Assembly (NCBI RefSeq): GCF_019331715.1
Contig: NZ_JAHBBG010000002.1
Span: forward strand, 62,001 to 126,000
Origin: Bifidobacterium simiiventris
GTDB lineage: Bacteria > Actinomycetota > Actinomycetes > Actinomycetales > Bifidobacteriaceae
Direction: 5' to 3'
Length of the DNA stretch: 64,000 bases
The notes under the pieces were generated by a model, which ran no database searches, was not told where the DNA came from, and saw only the letters and a list, made by a program, of their open reading frames with translations. The position numbers and the translations under genes were made by a program. Of this stretch, positions 1 through 10,141 are shown one piece after another. Positions within the stretch are counted from its first letter, which is position 1. Each line of letters opens with the position of its first letter.

Positions 1-240
1 GCGGAACTGCGCGTCCGTCTGATCCTGCAGCGTGCTGAGCGCGTTGTAGTCCGGCGTCTCGGCGTTGACCGCCGCGATATGCTCCGTCAGATCGTCCGTG
101 GCTCGGTTGAACGTGTCCACGGCGCGCAGGTTCACCGCCGCGAGCACTCCGAATACGACGAACACTGCGGCCGCCACGCCGAGCGCGACCCGCACCGCCA
201 ATCCCGCCCGAGCCTTGCGGGCCGAAGTCGTATCGCTCAT
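1..240 (-). CDS. Hypothetical membrane protein, last gene of the MoxR/VWA operon (partial, C-terminus outside window)
   Basis: Only the first 80 codons are visible. The start ATG overlaps the stop of the upstream VWA gene in an ATGA arrangement, so it is translationally coupled to the operon. The N-terminus is short and basic and is followed by a hydrophobic stretch at about residues 15-35, rich in Ala/Val, that looks like a signal anchor. The visible part then continues as a polar, probably extracytoplasmic segment. No catalytic motif can be seen in the fragment. I do not recognise the family. Its position suggests a membrane or envelope partner of the MoxR/DUF58/VWA proteins. Confidence 0.75.
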   Translation of the reverse strand, partial: MSDTTSARKARAGLAVRVALGVAAAVFVVFGVLAAVNLRAVDTFNRATDDLTEHIAAVNAETPDYNALSTLQDQTDAQFR

Positions 241-1283
241 ATCAGCCTCCTCGACAATGCCAGCCACGAACCCGTCTCCCATGCCAGCAGCACCAGCGCG
301 AGCAAGGCCAACGGCCAGACTACCGCGGTGGCGCGCGTGCGCTCTTTTACCGTTCGAGTGACCTGCCAGCGCGACGACAGTTCCTTGGACTGTCCTTCCG
401 CCATGGTCGTGGTCGCGTTCACCGCAAGATACGATCCGCTCAGCTCGTCCGCGATGTCGCGCAGGTTCGTCTCATCCATGCGCGAGATGCCGGGCTGACC
501 GGTGTCGGGATCAGTGACCCATGACCCGTCCTGCGTCTGTCCGCCGTCGGCTCCGTCCCGTATGACCGGGATCCTGCCGCCCTCCGTCGAACCCACGCCG
601 ACCGTGAACCCGTCGTTCACGTACTTGCGCAGCGTCGAATACGAACGCCGCGTCGTCGTTCCGGTCTCTTCGCCGTCGCTGATGAGATACACGATGATCG
701 CGTCGTCCGGCCTGGATTCGTGCATCGCCTTGAGATTGACGAGCAGCTGGTCGAGGGGCGCGTCCAACGACGAACCCGCCGACACACTGGTCGCCTCCAC
801 GCCCAGCGTGTTCGCCCAGTTGCCGATCGCGCGCGCATCGGGGGTCAGCGGCACGTCCACCGTGCCGGACGAGCCGAAGCGCAATCCCATGAAACTGGCA
901 TCGGGGTACATCGCCGTGATATCGGCGACGGCACGCTTCGCGGCGTCGAGCCTGCTGATCGTCTCGTCCGAACCGTAGTGGGCGTCCGCAACGGCCATCG
1001 AACCGGTCACATCGACCGCGATGACCACGTCGGTCGCGTTGACGGCCTGGCTGGTCGTCGTCGAGACGATGCTGGGCGTGAGCGCCATCACCGCGAGCGT
1101 CACGCACAATGCCACGCGCCGTACGCAGGCCGCCACCGTCTCGTCGCTCGATCCGCGGTGCCGCACATGCACGATCACCGCGGCCGCCGCAAACGCCATC
1201 ATGACCGTCGTCAGAACGATGCCGGCCGGCCAGCCGAGCGCGGGGGAGAACGTAAGATTCGTCAACATGCCGGTGAACGTCAT
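237..1283 (-). CDS. Membrane-anchored von Willebrand factor A (VWA) domain protein, second copy
   Basis: A 348-residue protein of the BatA/BatB type. There are two hydrophobic segments near the N-terminus (about 18-40 and 58-75), then a VWA domain whose metal-binding MIDAS motif reads DVTGSM from D91 (DxTxS in place of the usual DxSxS), with the later ISDGEE loop. A final TM segment lies near residue 320-340. The ATG at 1283 was chosen over an upstream in-frame start because GGAGG sits 8 nt before it and it overlaps the upstream stop (ATGA). VWA proteins of MoxR operons are thought to assist assembly or metal loading of partner complexes. The actual client here is unknown. Confidence 0.85.
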   Translation of the reverse strand: MTFTGMLTNLTFSPALGWPAGIVLTTVMMAFAAAAVIVHVRHRGSSDETVAACVRRVALCVTLAVMALTPSIVSTTTSQAVNATDVVIAVDVTGSMAVADAHYGSDETISRLDAAKRAVADITAMYPDASFMGLRFGSSGTVDVPLTPDARAIGNWANTLGVEATSVSAGSSLDAPLDQLLVNLKAMHESRPDDAIIVYLISDGEETGTTTRRSYSTLRKYVNDGFTVGVGSTEGGRIPVIRDGADGGQTQDGSWVTDPDTGQPGISRMDETNLRDIADELSGSYLAVNATTTMAEGQSKELSSRWQVTRTVKERTRATAVVWPLALLALVLLAWETGSWLALSRRLI

Positions 1284-2353
1284 CGACGCAACCTCCAAGC
1301 CAGGATCATCCAAACGGCTGTCACCACCGCAAGCGCGAGCGTCCACCAACCGGGGGCGTCGGTCACCGCGGCCTTGGCATCCGTCTGGCTGGCGGCCTCG
1401 CGCCTGTGGTTGATCTCGCGCACCAGCTGGCTGACGCTTGAGCCGTTCGACTGCGTGAGGAACATGCCGCCGTGCGCTTCGACGAGATTCCTCATATCGG
1501 TGGTCGTGGCCTCCGATTCGCTTGATTTCGGCCCCGAGAACAGGCCATCCACGGTGATGCCGGCACCGGAGACGAGGTCGAGGGCCGCGCTGAGCGTGTA
1601 AGTCGGGTCGCCGGAGACGACGTTATCGGTCGCCAGCACGATCGACGCGGCACGCTGGCGCTGCGCACCCGTGCCGGACGACGACCCGTAGGCGAATCCG
1701 GGCAGCATCGCCGCACAGCTGACCACGCCGTCGCCAATCAGCGAGGTCGCGTTCGTGCGGTTCTGCGTGCCGTCGAGCCAGTCGGAGATCTTCTGGTACT
1801 GTTCGTCGCTCATCTTGTCTATGTCGTCCTGCGTTTCGACCCCCTTGAGTATCTCGGCGGCCGATTCGAGTTGGGAGGCGACCAGATCGTAGTCGTCGGT
1901 CAGCGGGAACACGGTGCGCGACGTGGAGTTGAAGATGCTCAGTCCGATACGCTCACCTTGGAAATGGGACACGAGATCACGGTATGTTTCGATGACCTCG
2001 CGGTCATACGGCAGCGTGGAGCCGGATACGTCGAGACACAGCACGATGTCGCGTTTGCTGGCCCGTTCCTCGCTCACGTCGATGGAGGATGGACGCGCGA
2101 CCAGCACGACGGCCAATGCGCCGGCTACGACGAGCAGTGCGACGGCGACGCGGTTGAGCGTGCGCCAGCGTCGCAACTGACGTGCGGCATGTTCGGTCGC
2201 CAGATCGTCGTCCAACGAGAACACGGGCGCGTCGTCGGCACGATCCCGCACCGGCCGGGAACAGACGACGATCAGTATGATCACGGCCACCGCAACCAGA
2301 ACCGCGGCCAACGCGGCCCACGGCCATTGCCAGGTCAGCGTCGAGGGCTGCAT
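1280..2353 (-). CDS. Membrane-anchored VWA domain protein, first copy
   Basis: A 357-residue protein with an N-terminal TM segment (about 10-31), a second at about 68-86, a VWA domain with a canonical MIDAS (DVSGST from D108), and a C-terminal TM close to the end. The ATG at 2353 overlaps the stop of the preceding gene by one base (TGATG), with an AAAGG ribosome-binding site 8 nt upstream. A GTG three codons earlier lacks room for one. It differs from the downstream VWA protein in the MIDAS Ser and in a long insertion around residues 165-200. The pair probably forms a heteromeric membrane complex served by the MoxR ATPase. The substrate is not known. Confidence 0.87.
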   Translation of the reverse strand: MQPSTLTWQWPWAALAAVLVAVAVIILIVVCSRPVRDRADDAPVFSLDDDLATEHAARQLRRWRTLNRVAVALLVVAGALAVVLVARPSSIDVSEERASKRDIVLCLDVSGSTLPYDREVIETYRDLVSHFQGERIGLSIFNSTSRTVFPLTDDYDLVASQLESAAEILKGVETQDDIDKMSDEQYQKISDWLDGTQNRTNATSLIGDGVVSCAAMLPGFAYGSSSGTGAQRQRAASIVLATDNVVSGDPTYTLSAALDLVSGAGITVDGLFSGPKSSESEATTTDMRNLVEAHGGMFLTQSNGSSVSQLVREINHRREAASQTDAKAAVTDAPGWWTLALAVVTAVWMILAWRLRR

Positions 2354-2886
2354 CAGCGCCACCTTTCCATCAGATTCGACACCCAGCCTGCCGCCTCGTC
2401 CACGCTCGTCTCGCCGGCGATGCGGTTCAGTCCGGAGTCGGCGAACTCCGCTGGGTATAACGCCGAAATCGTCTGTTTGAGCAAGTCAAGGCTGCGGCGG
2501 TTGCCGTCCGTGCGCGGCATCACGGCAAGATCGCTCAGCGTGCTGGCTCGCATGTCCGTGCCGCTCGCTTCGCTTGCGAACCGTCTGGCGATATCGGCGA
2601 GCTCGACGAACGACTCCTCGCGAGACAGAGAGCCGTCATGATGACGACGCACGACGTCGTCGACGCGCCGCCGCCAGCGCGCCAGCATGCCGCCATCGAC
2701 GTGGACGCCGTGCGCGCCGCGACGTGCGACGGTTCTTTTCGGACGCGACAACAACACGATCGCGACGATCAGGACGACCGCCGTCGCCACGCACGCGACG
2801 GCAACGGCGAGCAGCGGTGCGGTCAAGTCGAGTCGGCCGACCGGATCCAGGTCGTCCGTGCCGTCGGCAAGCAGTATGCCGATCAT
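2353..2886 (-). CDS. Small membrane protein of the MoxR operon (DUF4381-like position)
   Basis: A 177-residue protein with one strong TM segment at about residues 22-46, followed by a basic hinge and a helical, charged cytoplasmic domain. Length, topology and position between DUF58 and VWA genes match the small DUF4381-type proteins of MoxR operons, but I cannot confirm membership by sequence alone. Both ends overlap neighbours (ATGA upstream, TGATG downstream), showing tight translational coupling. No enzymatic motif is visible. It is likely a scaffold linking the DUF58 and VWA subunits at the membrane. Confidence 0.75.
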   Translation of the reverse strand: MIGILLADGTDDLDPVGRLDLTAPLLAVAVACVATAVVLIVAIVLLSRPKRTVARRGAHGVHVDGGMLARWRRRVDDVVRRHHDGSLSREESFVELADIARRFASEASGTDMRASTLSDLAVMPRTDGNRRSLDLLKQTISALYPAEFADSGLNRIAGETSVDEAAGWVSNLMERWR

Positions 2887-3818
2887 CGCGCACCTCCGGA
2901 ACGTATCTCATTGAATGCGGGCGAGACCGTGGCCAGCGACACCAGCCGCACGAACTCGTCGAACATCGCCTCGCTGGACGCGCCGCGGATCATGCGCGAG
3001 CCGCACCGGGCCAGCTCCCGCTGCAGCGAGGCGGCCATGAATCCGCGGTGCACGTCCACCTGCTCGGCGCACGCCGCGTCGCGCAGGAACGCGGGGACCC
3101 GACGGCGACGCACGCCATCGACGACCGTCATGCCGGCATGTCTGGCGAATGGGTTGATCGTGGCCACGTCGATGAGCACGACCGGATGCGTGCGTGCGAT
3201 GCGGCCGATCAATGCGACATGCCGTTCTCTGAGCGCATGTTCATCGGTGGCGAGCACGATCAGCGCATCGCGGTCGCGGATGCGCCTCGCATATTCCAAC
3301 AGGGCGTCGATGTTACGTTCGTGCGTCCACTCGCGTTCCAGCGCCTGGTCGAGCGTGCGTTCGAACTGGCTGAACCCTCCATGGAACGGCACGCGTGTGA
3401 TGCTCGCCGCATCGCCGAACACCAGCGAGATGTCATCGGAGCGACGCAGCGACAACGCCGCGAACATGCGCAGCGCGTTCGCGGCGATCTGCCATGCCCG
3501 CTCGCCTCCTTCGCACGCGCCGGTCATCTCGCGGCCGACGTCAAGCAGCAGCCAGACACGGCTCGTCGCGCGCCGTTCGCGCTGGGCGGCCATCGGTCGG
3601 CCCAGCCTGGCGCTCGCCTTCCAGTCAATGGCGCGTGCCTCGTCTCCGGGTCCGTAGACATGGATGTCCATCACGTCGTCGTTGCCGCCGCGACGACCCG
3701 AGGCATGCTCGCCTTCAAGGACGCCCAACGCCTTGCGCACGGTCGGCAGGCTCAGCGACGTGCCGAGGGATTCGATTTTCCTGCGAATCGGATCCTCGTT
3801 CGGCGTGCGTCCGATCAT
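2883..3818 (-). CDS. DUF58 domain protein
   Basis: A 311-residue protein with the DUF58 signature around residues 53-72 (YGPGDEARAIDWKASARLG), followed by a VWA-like fold with a LLLDVGREM segment. DUF58 proteins nearly always sit directly after a MoxR ATPase, as here. Most family members carry N-terminal TM segments. This one lacks them and may be a soluble short form. The start overlaps the moxR stop and the end overlaps the next start (both ATGA). Its role is inferred only from the operon: a component of a MoxR-dependent envelope or maturation system. Confidence 0.88.
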   Translation of the reverse strand: MIGRTPNEDPIRRKIESLGTSLSLPTVRKALGVLEGEHASGRRGGNDDVMDIHVYGPGDEARAIDWKASARLGRPMAAQRERRATSRVWLLLDVGREMTGACEGGERAWQIAANALRMFAALSLRRSDDISLVFGDAASITRVPFHGGFSQFERTLDQALEREWTHERNIDALLEYARRIRDRDALIVLATDEHALRERHVALIGRIARTHPVVLIDVATINPFARHAGMTVVDGVRRRRVPAFLRDAACAEQVDVHRGFMAASLQRELARCGSRMIRGASSEAMFDEFVRLVSLATVSPAFNEIRSGGAR

Positions 3819-4912
3819 GGGACCGGAACCGCCTTGACGATCGAGTCGACCACCTGGTCGGCGCTCACGCCGTCGGCCAGTGCCTCGAACGTGAGCATGA
3901 TGCGGTGACGTAGCACCTGATACGAGAACGCCTTGATGTCTTCGGGCACCACGTAGTCGCGTCCGGCCAGCAGGGCGTTCGCCTGCCCGATGCGCGTCAG
4001 TGCGATCGAAGCGCGCGGGCTCGCCCCGAGCCTGACCAACTGTGCCAGCCCCTTGACCGGATGCGTGCCTGCGCCGCGCGACGTGGCGGCCATATCGACC
4101 GCATAGCGCATGATCGCATCCGACACGTGCACGCGCCGCGCGGCCGCACGCAGGAACTCGACATCGCGGATCGACAATACGTCAGGAGCCAGCATGGACG
4201 GGTCGAGCGCGTCCGAACCGCGCCGGGTGAGCATCGCCAGCATGCGGGTCTCCTCGTCGGCGCTCGGATAGGTCATCACCGCCTTCATCATGAAGCGATC
4301 CATCTGCGCCTCGGGAAGGTTGAACGTGCCCTCCTCCTCGATGGGGTTCTGCGTGGCGATCACCATGAACGGCGTGGGCAGCGCGATGCGCTCGCCGCCG
4401 ATGGTCGTCGCGCCTTCGGCCATCGCCTCGAGCATAGCGGACTGGGTCTTCGCATTGGAACGGTTGATCTCGTCAAGCAGCACGAAATTCGCGTGGATCG
4501 GGCCGATCTGTGTGGTGAATCGCTGCGAGGCGAAGTCGAAGACCTGCGTGCCCACCAGATCGGACGGCATAAGATCAGGCGTGCACTGGACGCGCTTGAA
4601 CGTGCCTGACACCGAGGTGGCGAGTGTCTGGGCGGCCGTGGTCTTCGCCAGGCCCGGCACTGATTCGATGAGGATGTGTCCACCGGCCACGAGCGTGACG
4701 ATGAGCGATTCGCGCAGGTTGTCCTGTCCGATCAGCGTAGATGCGAAACGGGAGCGGAGACGGTCGGCGAGCTGACGGGCGCGGGCCACGTCGTCCGCGG
4801 CCAGGCCGACCGTCGAAGACGGCTGCGGTATGGCCGGCATCGACGGCGCGGCGGGCGGCATGGCGGAGCCGGGCTGCGGCGGAACGTTCGGTTGCATCGG
4901 AAATAAAGGCAT
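3815..4912 (-). CDS. MoxR-family AAA+ ATPase
   Basis: A 365-residue AAA ATPase that heads the operon. After a Pro/Ala-rich leader of about 35 residues come the MoxR Walker A variant (ESVPGLAKTT), Walker B (LLDEINRSNAKTQ), sensor 1 (IATQNPIEEEG) and a C-terminal lid domain. MoxR proteins act as chaperone-like ATPases for VWA partners, two of which are encoded downstream. I chose the ATG at 4912, with GGGG just upstream. A GTG nine bases earlier and an internal ATG at 4897 are alternatives. Only 36 bases separate it from ung, which is on the same strand, so ung may read into it. Confidence 0.92.
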   Translation of the reverse strand: MPLFPMQPNVPPQPGSAMPPAAPSMPAIPQPSSTVGLAADDVARARQLADRLRSRFASTLIGQDNLRESLIVTLVAGGHILIESVPGLAKTTAAQTLATSVSGTFKRVQCTPDLMPSDLVGTQVFDFASQRFTTQIGPIHANFVLLDEINRSNAKTQSAMLEAMAEGATTIGGERIALPTPFMVIATQNPIEEEGTFNLPEAQMDRFMMKAVMTYPSADEETRMLAMLTRRGSDALDPSMLAPDVLSIRDVEFLRAAARRVHVSDAIMRYAVDMAATSRGAGTHPVKGLAQLVRLGASPRASIALTRIGQANALLAGRDYVVPEDIKAFSYQVLRHRIMLTFEALADGVSADQVVDSIVKAVPVP

Positions 4913-4948
4913 GCGCCCCACTGTAACCGCACTTGCTGAGATTTGATT

Positions 4949-5662
4949 TCAGCTGTGGGCGGGAAGGGTCCAGTCCACAGGATCGGCGCCCATGGCCTCG
5001 AGGGCGGCGTTGGCGCGGGAGAACGGCTTTGATCCGAAGAAGCCGCGCGAGGCGGACAGCGGGCTCGGATGAGGGGATTTGATGATGACCGCGTTCGTCA
5101 GCAGCGGTTCGAGCGTTTGCGCATTGCGCCCCCATAGGATGGCCACCAGCGGTTTGGGTTTGCCGTCGGCGTCGGTGCGCGCGTTCAGCGCCCGGATGGC
5201 GGCGTCGGTGATCTGTTCCCAACCTTTGCCCTGATGCGAATTCGGCCTGCCGACCCCGACCGTCAGACATCTGTTGAGCAGCATCACTCCCTGATGCGTC
5301 CATGGCGTCAGGTCGCCGTTGGCCGGCGCCGGCACACCCAGATCGTCGACCAGCTCCTTGTAGATGTTGATCAGGCTCTTCGGCAGCGGCCGCACGTCGG
5401 GCGCGACGCAGAAGCTCAATCCCACCGGATGCCCTGGCGTGGGATACGGGTCCTGGCCGACGATCAGCACCTTGATCGAATCGAACGGGATCGTGAACGC
5501 CCTGAGGATATTGCGGCTCGCCGGCAGGTAGTGGCGTCCCGCGGCGAGTTCGGCGCGCAGGAAATCGCCCATGCGGTGCACGTCGGGCTCCACCGGGGCG
5601 AGCGCCTCGGCCCATCCGGCCTCGACGAGTTGCGACAACGGTTTGACATGAGTTACATCCAT
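4949..5662 (-). CDS. ung: Uracil-DNA glycosylase, family 1
   Basis: A 237-residue enzyme that removes uracil from DNA to start base-excision repair. It has the family-1 water-activating motif GQDPYP in its first half, the uracil-binding LLNRCLTV segment, and the DNA-intercalating HPSPLS motif near the C-terminus. The length is typical. The ATG at 5662 begins the conserved region. Upstream in-frame codons encode an unlike, Arg-rich stretch. There is no Shine-Dalgarno before this ATG, but TACAGT lies 8 nt upstream, so the mRNA may be leaderless. Confidence 0.95.
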   Translation of the reverse strand: MDVTHVKPLSQLVEAGWAEALAPVEPDVHRMGDFLRAELAAGRHYLPASRNILRAFTIPFDSIKVLIVGQDPYPTPGHPVGLSFCVAPDVRPLPKSLINIYKELVDDLGVPAPANGDLTPWTHQGVMLLNRCLTVGVGRPNSHQGKGWEQITDAAIRALNARTDADGKPKPLVAILWGRNAQTLEPLLTNAVIIKSPHPSPLSASRGFFGSKPFSRANAALEAMGADPVDWTLPAHS

Positions 5663-5670
5663 GTGAAAAT

Positions 5671-5676
5671 ACTGTA
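5671..5676 (-). promoter_or_regulatory. Candidate -10 box of ung (leaderless)
   Basis: TACAGT on the minus strand, 8 nt before the ung ATG. No ribosome-binding site fits between. The -35 box is not clear. Confidence 0.4.
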
Positions 5677-5748
5677 GGCGTACCGCCGGTCGTCCGCATC
5701 GCCGAGCGCCTCGGCCGGTTCCGCCGGCCGCTTGGGCAAGGTGGCGGT

Positions 5749-5754
5749 TAGACT
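5749..5754 (+). promoter_or_regulatory. Candidate -10 box of the LytR_C gene
   Basis: TAGACT, an actinobacterial -10 form, about 30 nt before the start at 5784. It leaves room for a short leader with an AAGGG ribosome-binding site. No convincing -35 box was seen. Confidence 0.35.
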
Positions 5755-5783
5755 CTTGACTAGCTGTGTATGGAAGGGCTGAT

Positions 5784-6506
5784 ATGGCGAAACAAGACAA
5801 AGCGACCTACGATTCGTATGCTCCCGACATGTTCGACAACCCGCCGGTCGGGCCGGTGGGCGTTCATCGCGGGCCTCGTTCGCTGGGTGCGCGTGTCGCC
5901 CCGTATCTCACCGTGCTCGTCGTCGCGATTCTCGCCGGCGCGCTGACCTGGAGCGTCGTGACGGGCGAGTTCTCCAAGATGTTCGGCCTGTCGGGCGGTT
6001 CCGATGCCACCACTTCGCAGACCAGCGGCAGTTCGTCGGACCAGACGTCCTCATCCGACTCCGGCACCGGTTCGGACGCCGGTTCCAGCGATGCCTCATC
6101 GAATGCCGACGCCAATGCCGACGGCTCGGGCTCCACCGACGGCGACGGCACGACGGACAGCCAGTCGAACGATCAGAACACTGATTCCCAGAACACTGAT
6201 TCCCAGAACGGCGACCAGAGCGACCAGAGCGCGCAGGTGAACAAGGCGGCCTCGGTGCGCGTCGTGAACGCCTCCGGCATCAACGGATACGCGGGCCAGA
6301 AGAAGACCTCGCTCGAAGCGGCCGGGTACACGTCCGTAGAAGCCGCGAATCCGACCTCGAGCGATCTGCCGACGGCCAACGTCGTGTGGTACCAGAACGA
6401 CACGGACAAGGCGACCGCCGAGGACGTGGCCGCCACGCTCGGCATCTCCGACGTGCAGCAGACGACCGGTCTGGATGTGTCCGTGGTGGTCGTGCTGCTC
6501 AACTGA
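5784..6506 (+). CDS. LytR_C domain membrane protein
   Basis: A 240-residue protein: about 36 cytoplasmic residues, one TM helix (about 38-58), a low-complexity Ser/Thr/Asp/Gln linker (about 70-155, including two NTDSQ repeats), and a C-terminal LytR_C fold that begins around [14 protein letters not shown]. The domain is the one found at the C-terminus of LytR-CpsA-Psr wall-polymer ligases, but here it stands alone without the catalytic LCP domain. It is likely an extracellular wall-associated protein of unknown role. The ATG at 5784 follows GGAAGGG. It is divergent from ung. Confidence 0.85.
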   Translation: MAKQDKATYDSYAPDMFDNPPVGPVGVHRGPRSLGARVAPYLTVLVVAILAGALTWSVVTGEFSKMFGLSGGSDATTSQTSGSSSDQTSSSDSGTGSDAGSSDASSNADANADGSGSTDGDGTTDSQSNDQNTDSQNTDSQNGDQSDQSAQVNKAASVRVVNASGINGYAGQKKTSLEAAGYTSVEAANPTSSDLPTANVVWYQNDTDKATAEDVAATLGISDVQQTTGLDVSVVVVLLN

Positions 6507-6510
6507 CTTC

Positions 6511-6542
6511 GATGCGCGCCGCGCATCGTCGCGGCGCGCATC
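6511..6542 (+). terminator. Hairpin terminator after the LytR_C gene
   Basis: Perfect 13-bp arms (GATGCGCGCCGCG and its complement) around a 6-nt loop, five bases after the stop codon. There is no U-tract, as is common in high-GC actinobacteria. Confidence 0.6.
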
Positions 6543-6599
6543 ACGATCGGCTCAGGCCCGTCAAGCCGGCCGACGAATGCGCTTCGTCCCGCCACTCGC

Positions 6600-6605
6600 T
6601 ACAAT
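6600..6605 (+). promoter_or_regulatory. Candidate -10 box of the small cold-shock gene
   Basis: TACAAT about 95 nt before the start codon. It would give a roughly 85-90 nt 5' leader, which suits cold-shock mRNAs that are controlled through leader structure. The -35 is weak. Confidence 0.4.
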
Positions 6606-6700
6606 AGGGATAGTCGCAAGGCGGGGGGAGTGCGATTTGTGCTGTGTGTGTTCTCTTCCTTTGAGTCTGCGATGTTCGGATTACCAAAGAAAGAATGGTT

Positions 6701-6904
6701 ATGGCACACGGAACCGTGAAGTTCTTCAGCGCAGGAAAGGGTTACGGCTTCATCAACCCGGATGATGGTGGCGATGATGTGTTTGTCCACTACTCGGTGA
6801 TACAGGCCGATGGATTCAAGACGCTGGACGAGGGGGACAAGGTCGAATATGAGGCCGAGCGCGGCCCCAAAGGCATGCAGGCAACCAAGGTGATCAAGCT
6901 GTAG
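6701..6904 (+). CDS. Cold-shock protein, CspA type
   Basis: A 67-residue single cold-shock domain. The nucleic-acid-binding motifs RNP1 (KGYGFIN) and RNP2 (DVFVHYS) are both present, with the usual GTVKFF start. Such proteins bind single-stranded RNA or DNA and melt structure in mRNAs. The ATG at 6701 gives the standard N-terminus. Another ATG two codons upstream at 6695 is possible. It stands alone, with its own terminator and a long leader. A longer relative lies at 13068. Confidence 0.94.
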   Translation: MAHGTVKFFSAGKGYGFINPDDGGDDVFVHYSVIQADGFKTLDEGDKVEYEAERGPKGMQATKVIKL

Positions 6905-6934
6905 GGATCGTCTTGTTCGACAGTCTTCCGTCAA

Positions 6935-6976
6935 TCAGCCCCGAACGCATTCACGTGCGTTTCGGGGCTGATTTTG
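6935..6976 (+). terminator. Rho-independent terminator of the cold-shock gene
   Basis: Stem TCAGCCCCGAACGCA pairs with TGCGTTTCGGGGCTGA (one bulged T), followed by ATTTTGT. Confidence 0.85.
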
Positions 6977-7018
6977 TATGTGGGCAGTTTGCCGTAAGCA
7001 CAATCGCCGGGCGACCGG

Positions 7019-7045
7019 TTGGCACTCGGGCACCGAGAGTGCTAA
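7019..7045 (+). promoter_or_regulatory. CIRCE operator 1 (HrcA site) of groEL
   Basis: TTGGCACTC-N9-GAGTGCTAA, one mismatch to the CIRCE consensus TTAGCACTC-N9-GAGTGCTAA. The heat-shock repressor HrcA binds such sites. Confidence 0.88.
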
Positions 7046-7053
7046 TCTCCCAA

Positions 7054-7080
7054 TTAGCACTCGGAAGGTGAGAGTGATAA
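7054..7080 (+). promoter_or_regulatory. CIRCE operator 2 (HrcA site) of groEL
   Basis: TTAGCACTC-N9-GAGTGATAA, one mismatch in the right arm. It starts 8 bp after operator 1, so the two sites lie 35 bp apart start to start. Confidence 0.88.
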
Positions 7081-8778
<1,698 letters not shown>

Positions 8779-8803
8779 TCCCGTCGGTGACTGACTGATT
8801 GCA

Positions 8804-8837
8804 GGGAGACTCCCCTTGGGGAGTCTCCCTTTTTTTG
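8804..8837 (+). terminator. Rho-independent terminator of groEL
   Basis: A perfect 12-bp stem (GGGAGACTCCCC / GGGGAGTCTCCC) with a TT loop, followed directly by eight T residues. Confidence 0.95.
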
Positions 8838-8861
8838 TTGCGGTCCCTTTTCGTTGCGGTA

Positions 8862-9152
8862 TTACGAAGTGAACAGACGTGCGGCCTGCGCCTCGGCCTC
8901 GGCGTAGACGCTGGATGCGGACGCCAGCGCACGCTGGATCGATTCGAGCGACTGCTCCATCTGTTGCTGTGCGGCACGCCACTGCTCGGCGACGGACGCG
9001 AACTGCGTGGCGGCGCCGCCACGCCAGACGCCCTGCAGATGGTTGAGATTGGCGTACATGCCGTTGACTGCCTGACGAATCGCGTTGACCGACGCGTTCA
9101 CGGCTGCCGACGAGGACTGGATCTGTTCGGAATCCACTTGATACTGGGGCAT
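8862..9152 (-). CDS. WXG100 family (ESAT-6-like) small secreted protein
   Basis: A 96-residue helical-hairpin protein with the WXG signature WRG at residues 43-45 in the turn, which is the usual place. Such proteins are exported by type VII (ESX/Ess) systems as dimers. The strong ribosome-binding site AAAGGAGAACACC supports the ATG at 9152. No EccC/EssC ATPase, partner WXG100 gene or toxin gene is present in the neighbourhood, so it is an orphan at this locus and may homodimerise. The C-terminus has no clear YxxxD/E export signal of the mycobacterial kind. Confidence 0.9.
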   Translation of the reverse strand: MPQYQVDSEQIQSSSAAVNASVNAIRQAVNGMYANLNHLQGVWRGGAATQFASVAEQWRAAQQQMEQSLESIQRALASASSVYAEAEAQAARLFTS

Positions 9153-9238
9153 GGTGTTCTCCTTTCCGAAAGAACGGGTTGTGTGTGGTTATGGCAGCGG
9201 CCGGATGCTTGGCGAAGCCGGCCGCTAAGGTGGACGAT

Positions 9239-10087
9239 ATGACAGATCACGAAATCGCAGCGACGAAAACGACCTATGTGGTCGAACGGTATTCTCACGG
9301 CGTGTCGCCAGTGTTCGCAGTACTTGCGGCGCTGCTCACCCTGATTTTGTGTTTTGGAAATTTCTCCGCGATCGCCCTCGCCGACGATACGGGTACGACG
9401 AATGACGCCACCGGCGGCGATTCGTCATCCGATACGTCGGGCGCTACATCCACCTTCACCGATGACGTCACCGACGTCAACAACCTGCTTGGTGCCGACC
9501 TGACCAAGGTGACCGACGCCATCAAGACGACCAAGGACGAGACCGGCGTCACGGTGCGCTTGATGTACATCCCAAGCTTCGGCACGACGAGCAAGCCGGC
9601 CAAATGGGCGAGTGACGTGCTGGAGGCCATGTCTCCGGCCAAAAACACGGTGATGCTGGCGGTGGCGTCCAACGACGGCAATCTGGTGGTGGCTGTTTCG
9701 TCGAATTCCGACGAATGGCTGAAAAAGCAGCAGACTGTCGATGACCTGTCGAAGGCCGCGGCCGACCCGCTGCTGGAGAGCACGCCCGACTGGGCCGGAT
9801 CGGCCACCGCGATGATGGACGAGCTGGTCAAACAGAACAAGACCGCGACATCGAGTTCCTCGGTGACGGTCGGCATCGTCGTGATGGTCGTCGTGCTGGC
9901 CGTACTGGTGGCGATCATCGCCGCGACCGTCGTGATCCGGCGCCGCATCAAACGCAAGGTGATGAGGATGGCCGCTGAACGCAGGAAATCCGCAGCCGGC
10001 TCCGGCGAAGAGGGCGGCGAGGGCGAAGAACGTCTCAGCCGCAAGGAGATCCGCATGCGCCGCAAGGCCGGCATGTGGAAACAATAA
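9239..10087 (+). CDS. TPM domain membrane protein
   Basis: A 282-residue protein. An N-terminal signal sequence (hydrophobic at about 24-44, likely cleavage after ALA) is followed by a Ser/Thr/Asp-rich linker. Next comes an extracellular TPM domain (DUF477, about residues 70-195), a TM helix at about 205-230, and a basic cytoplasmic tail rich in Arg/Glu. TPM domains occur in proteins linked to photosystem repair and in wall-associated bacterial proteins. The role here is unknown. The ATG at 9239 has only a weak AAGG upstream. It is divergent from the WXG100 gene, which raises the possibility of shared envelope function. Confidence 0.82.
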   Translation: MTDHEIAATKTTYVVERYSHGVSPVFAVLAALLTLILCFGNFSAIALADDTGTTNDATGGDSSSDTSGATSTFTDDVTDVNNLLGADLTKVTDAIKTTKDETGVTVRLMYIPSFGTTSKPAKWASDVLEAMSPAKNTVMLAVASNDGNLVVAVSSNSDEWLKKQQTVDDLSKAAADPLLESTPDWAGSATAMMDELVKQNKTATSSSSVTVGIVVMVVVLAVLVAIIAATVVIRRRIKRKVMRMAAERRKSAAGSGEEGGEGEERLSRKEIRMRRKAGMWKQ

Positions 10088-10141
10088 AATCTACAGACGG
10101 CATTCAGGAAACCTTCAGATCGGCGCGACATGCTGGGAGGC

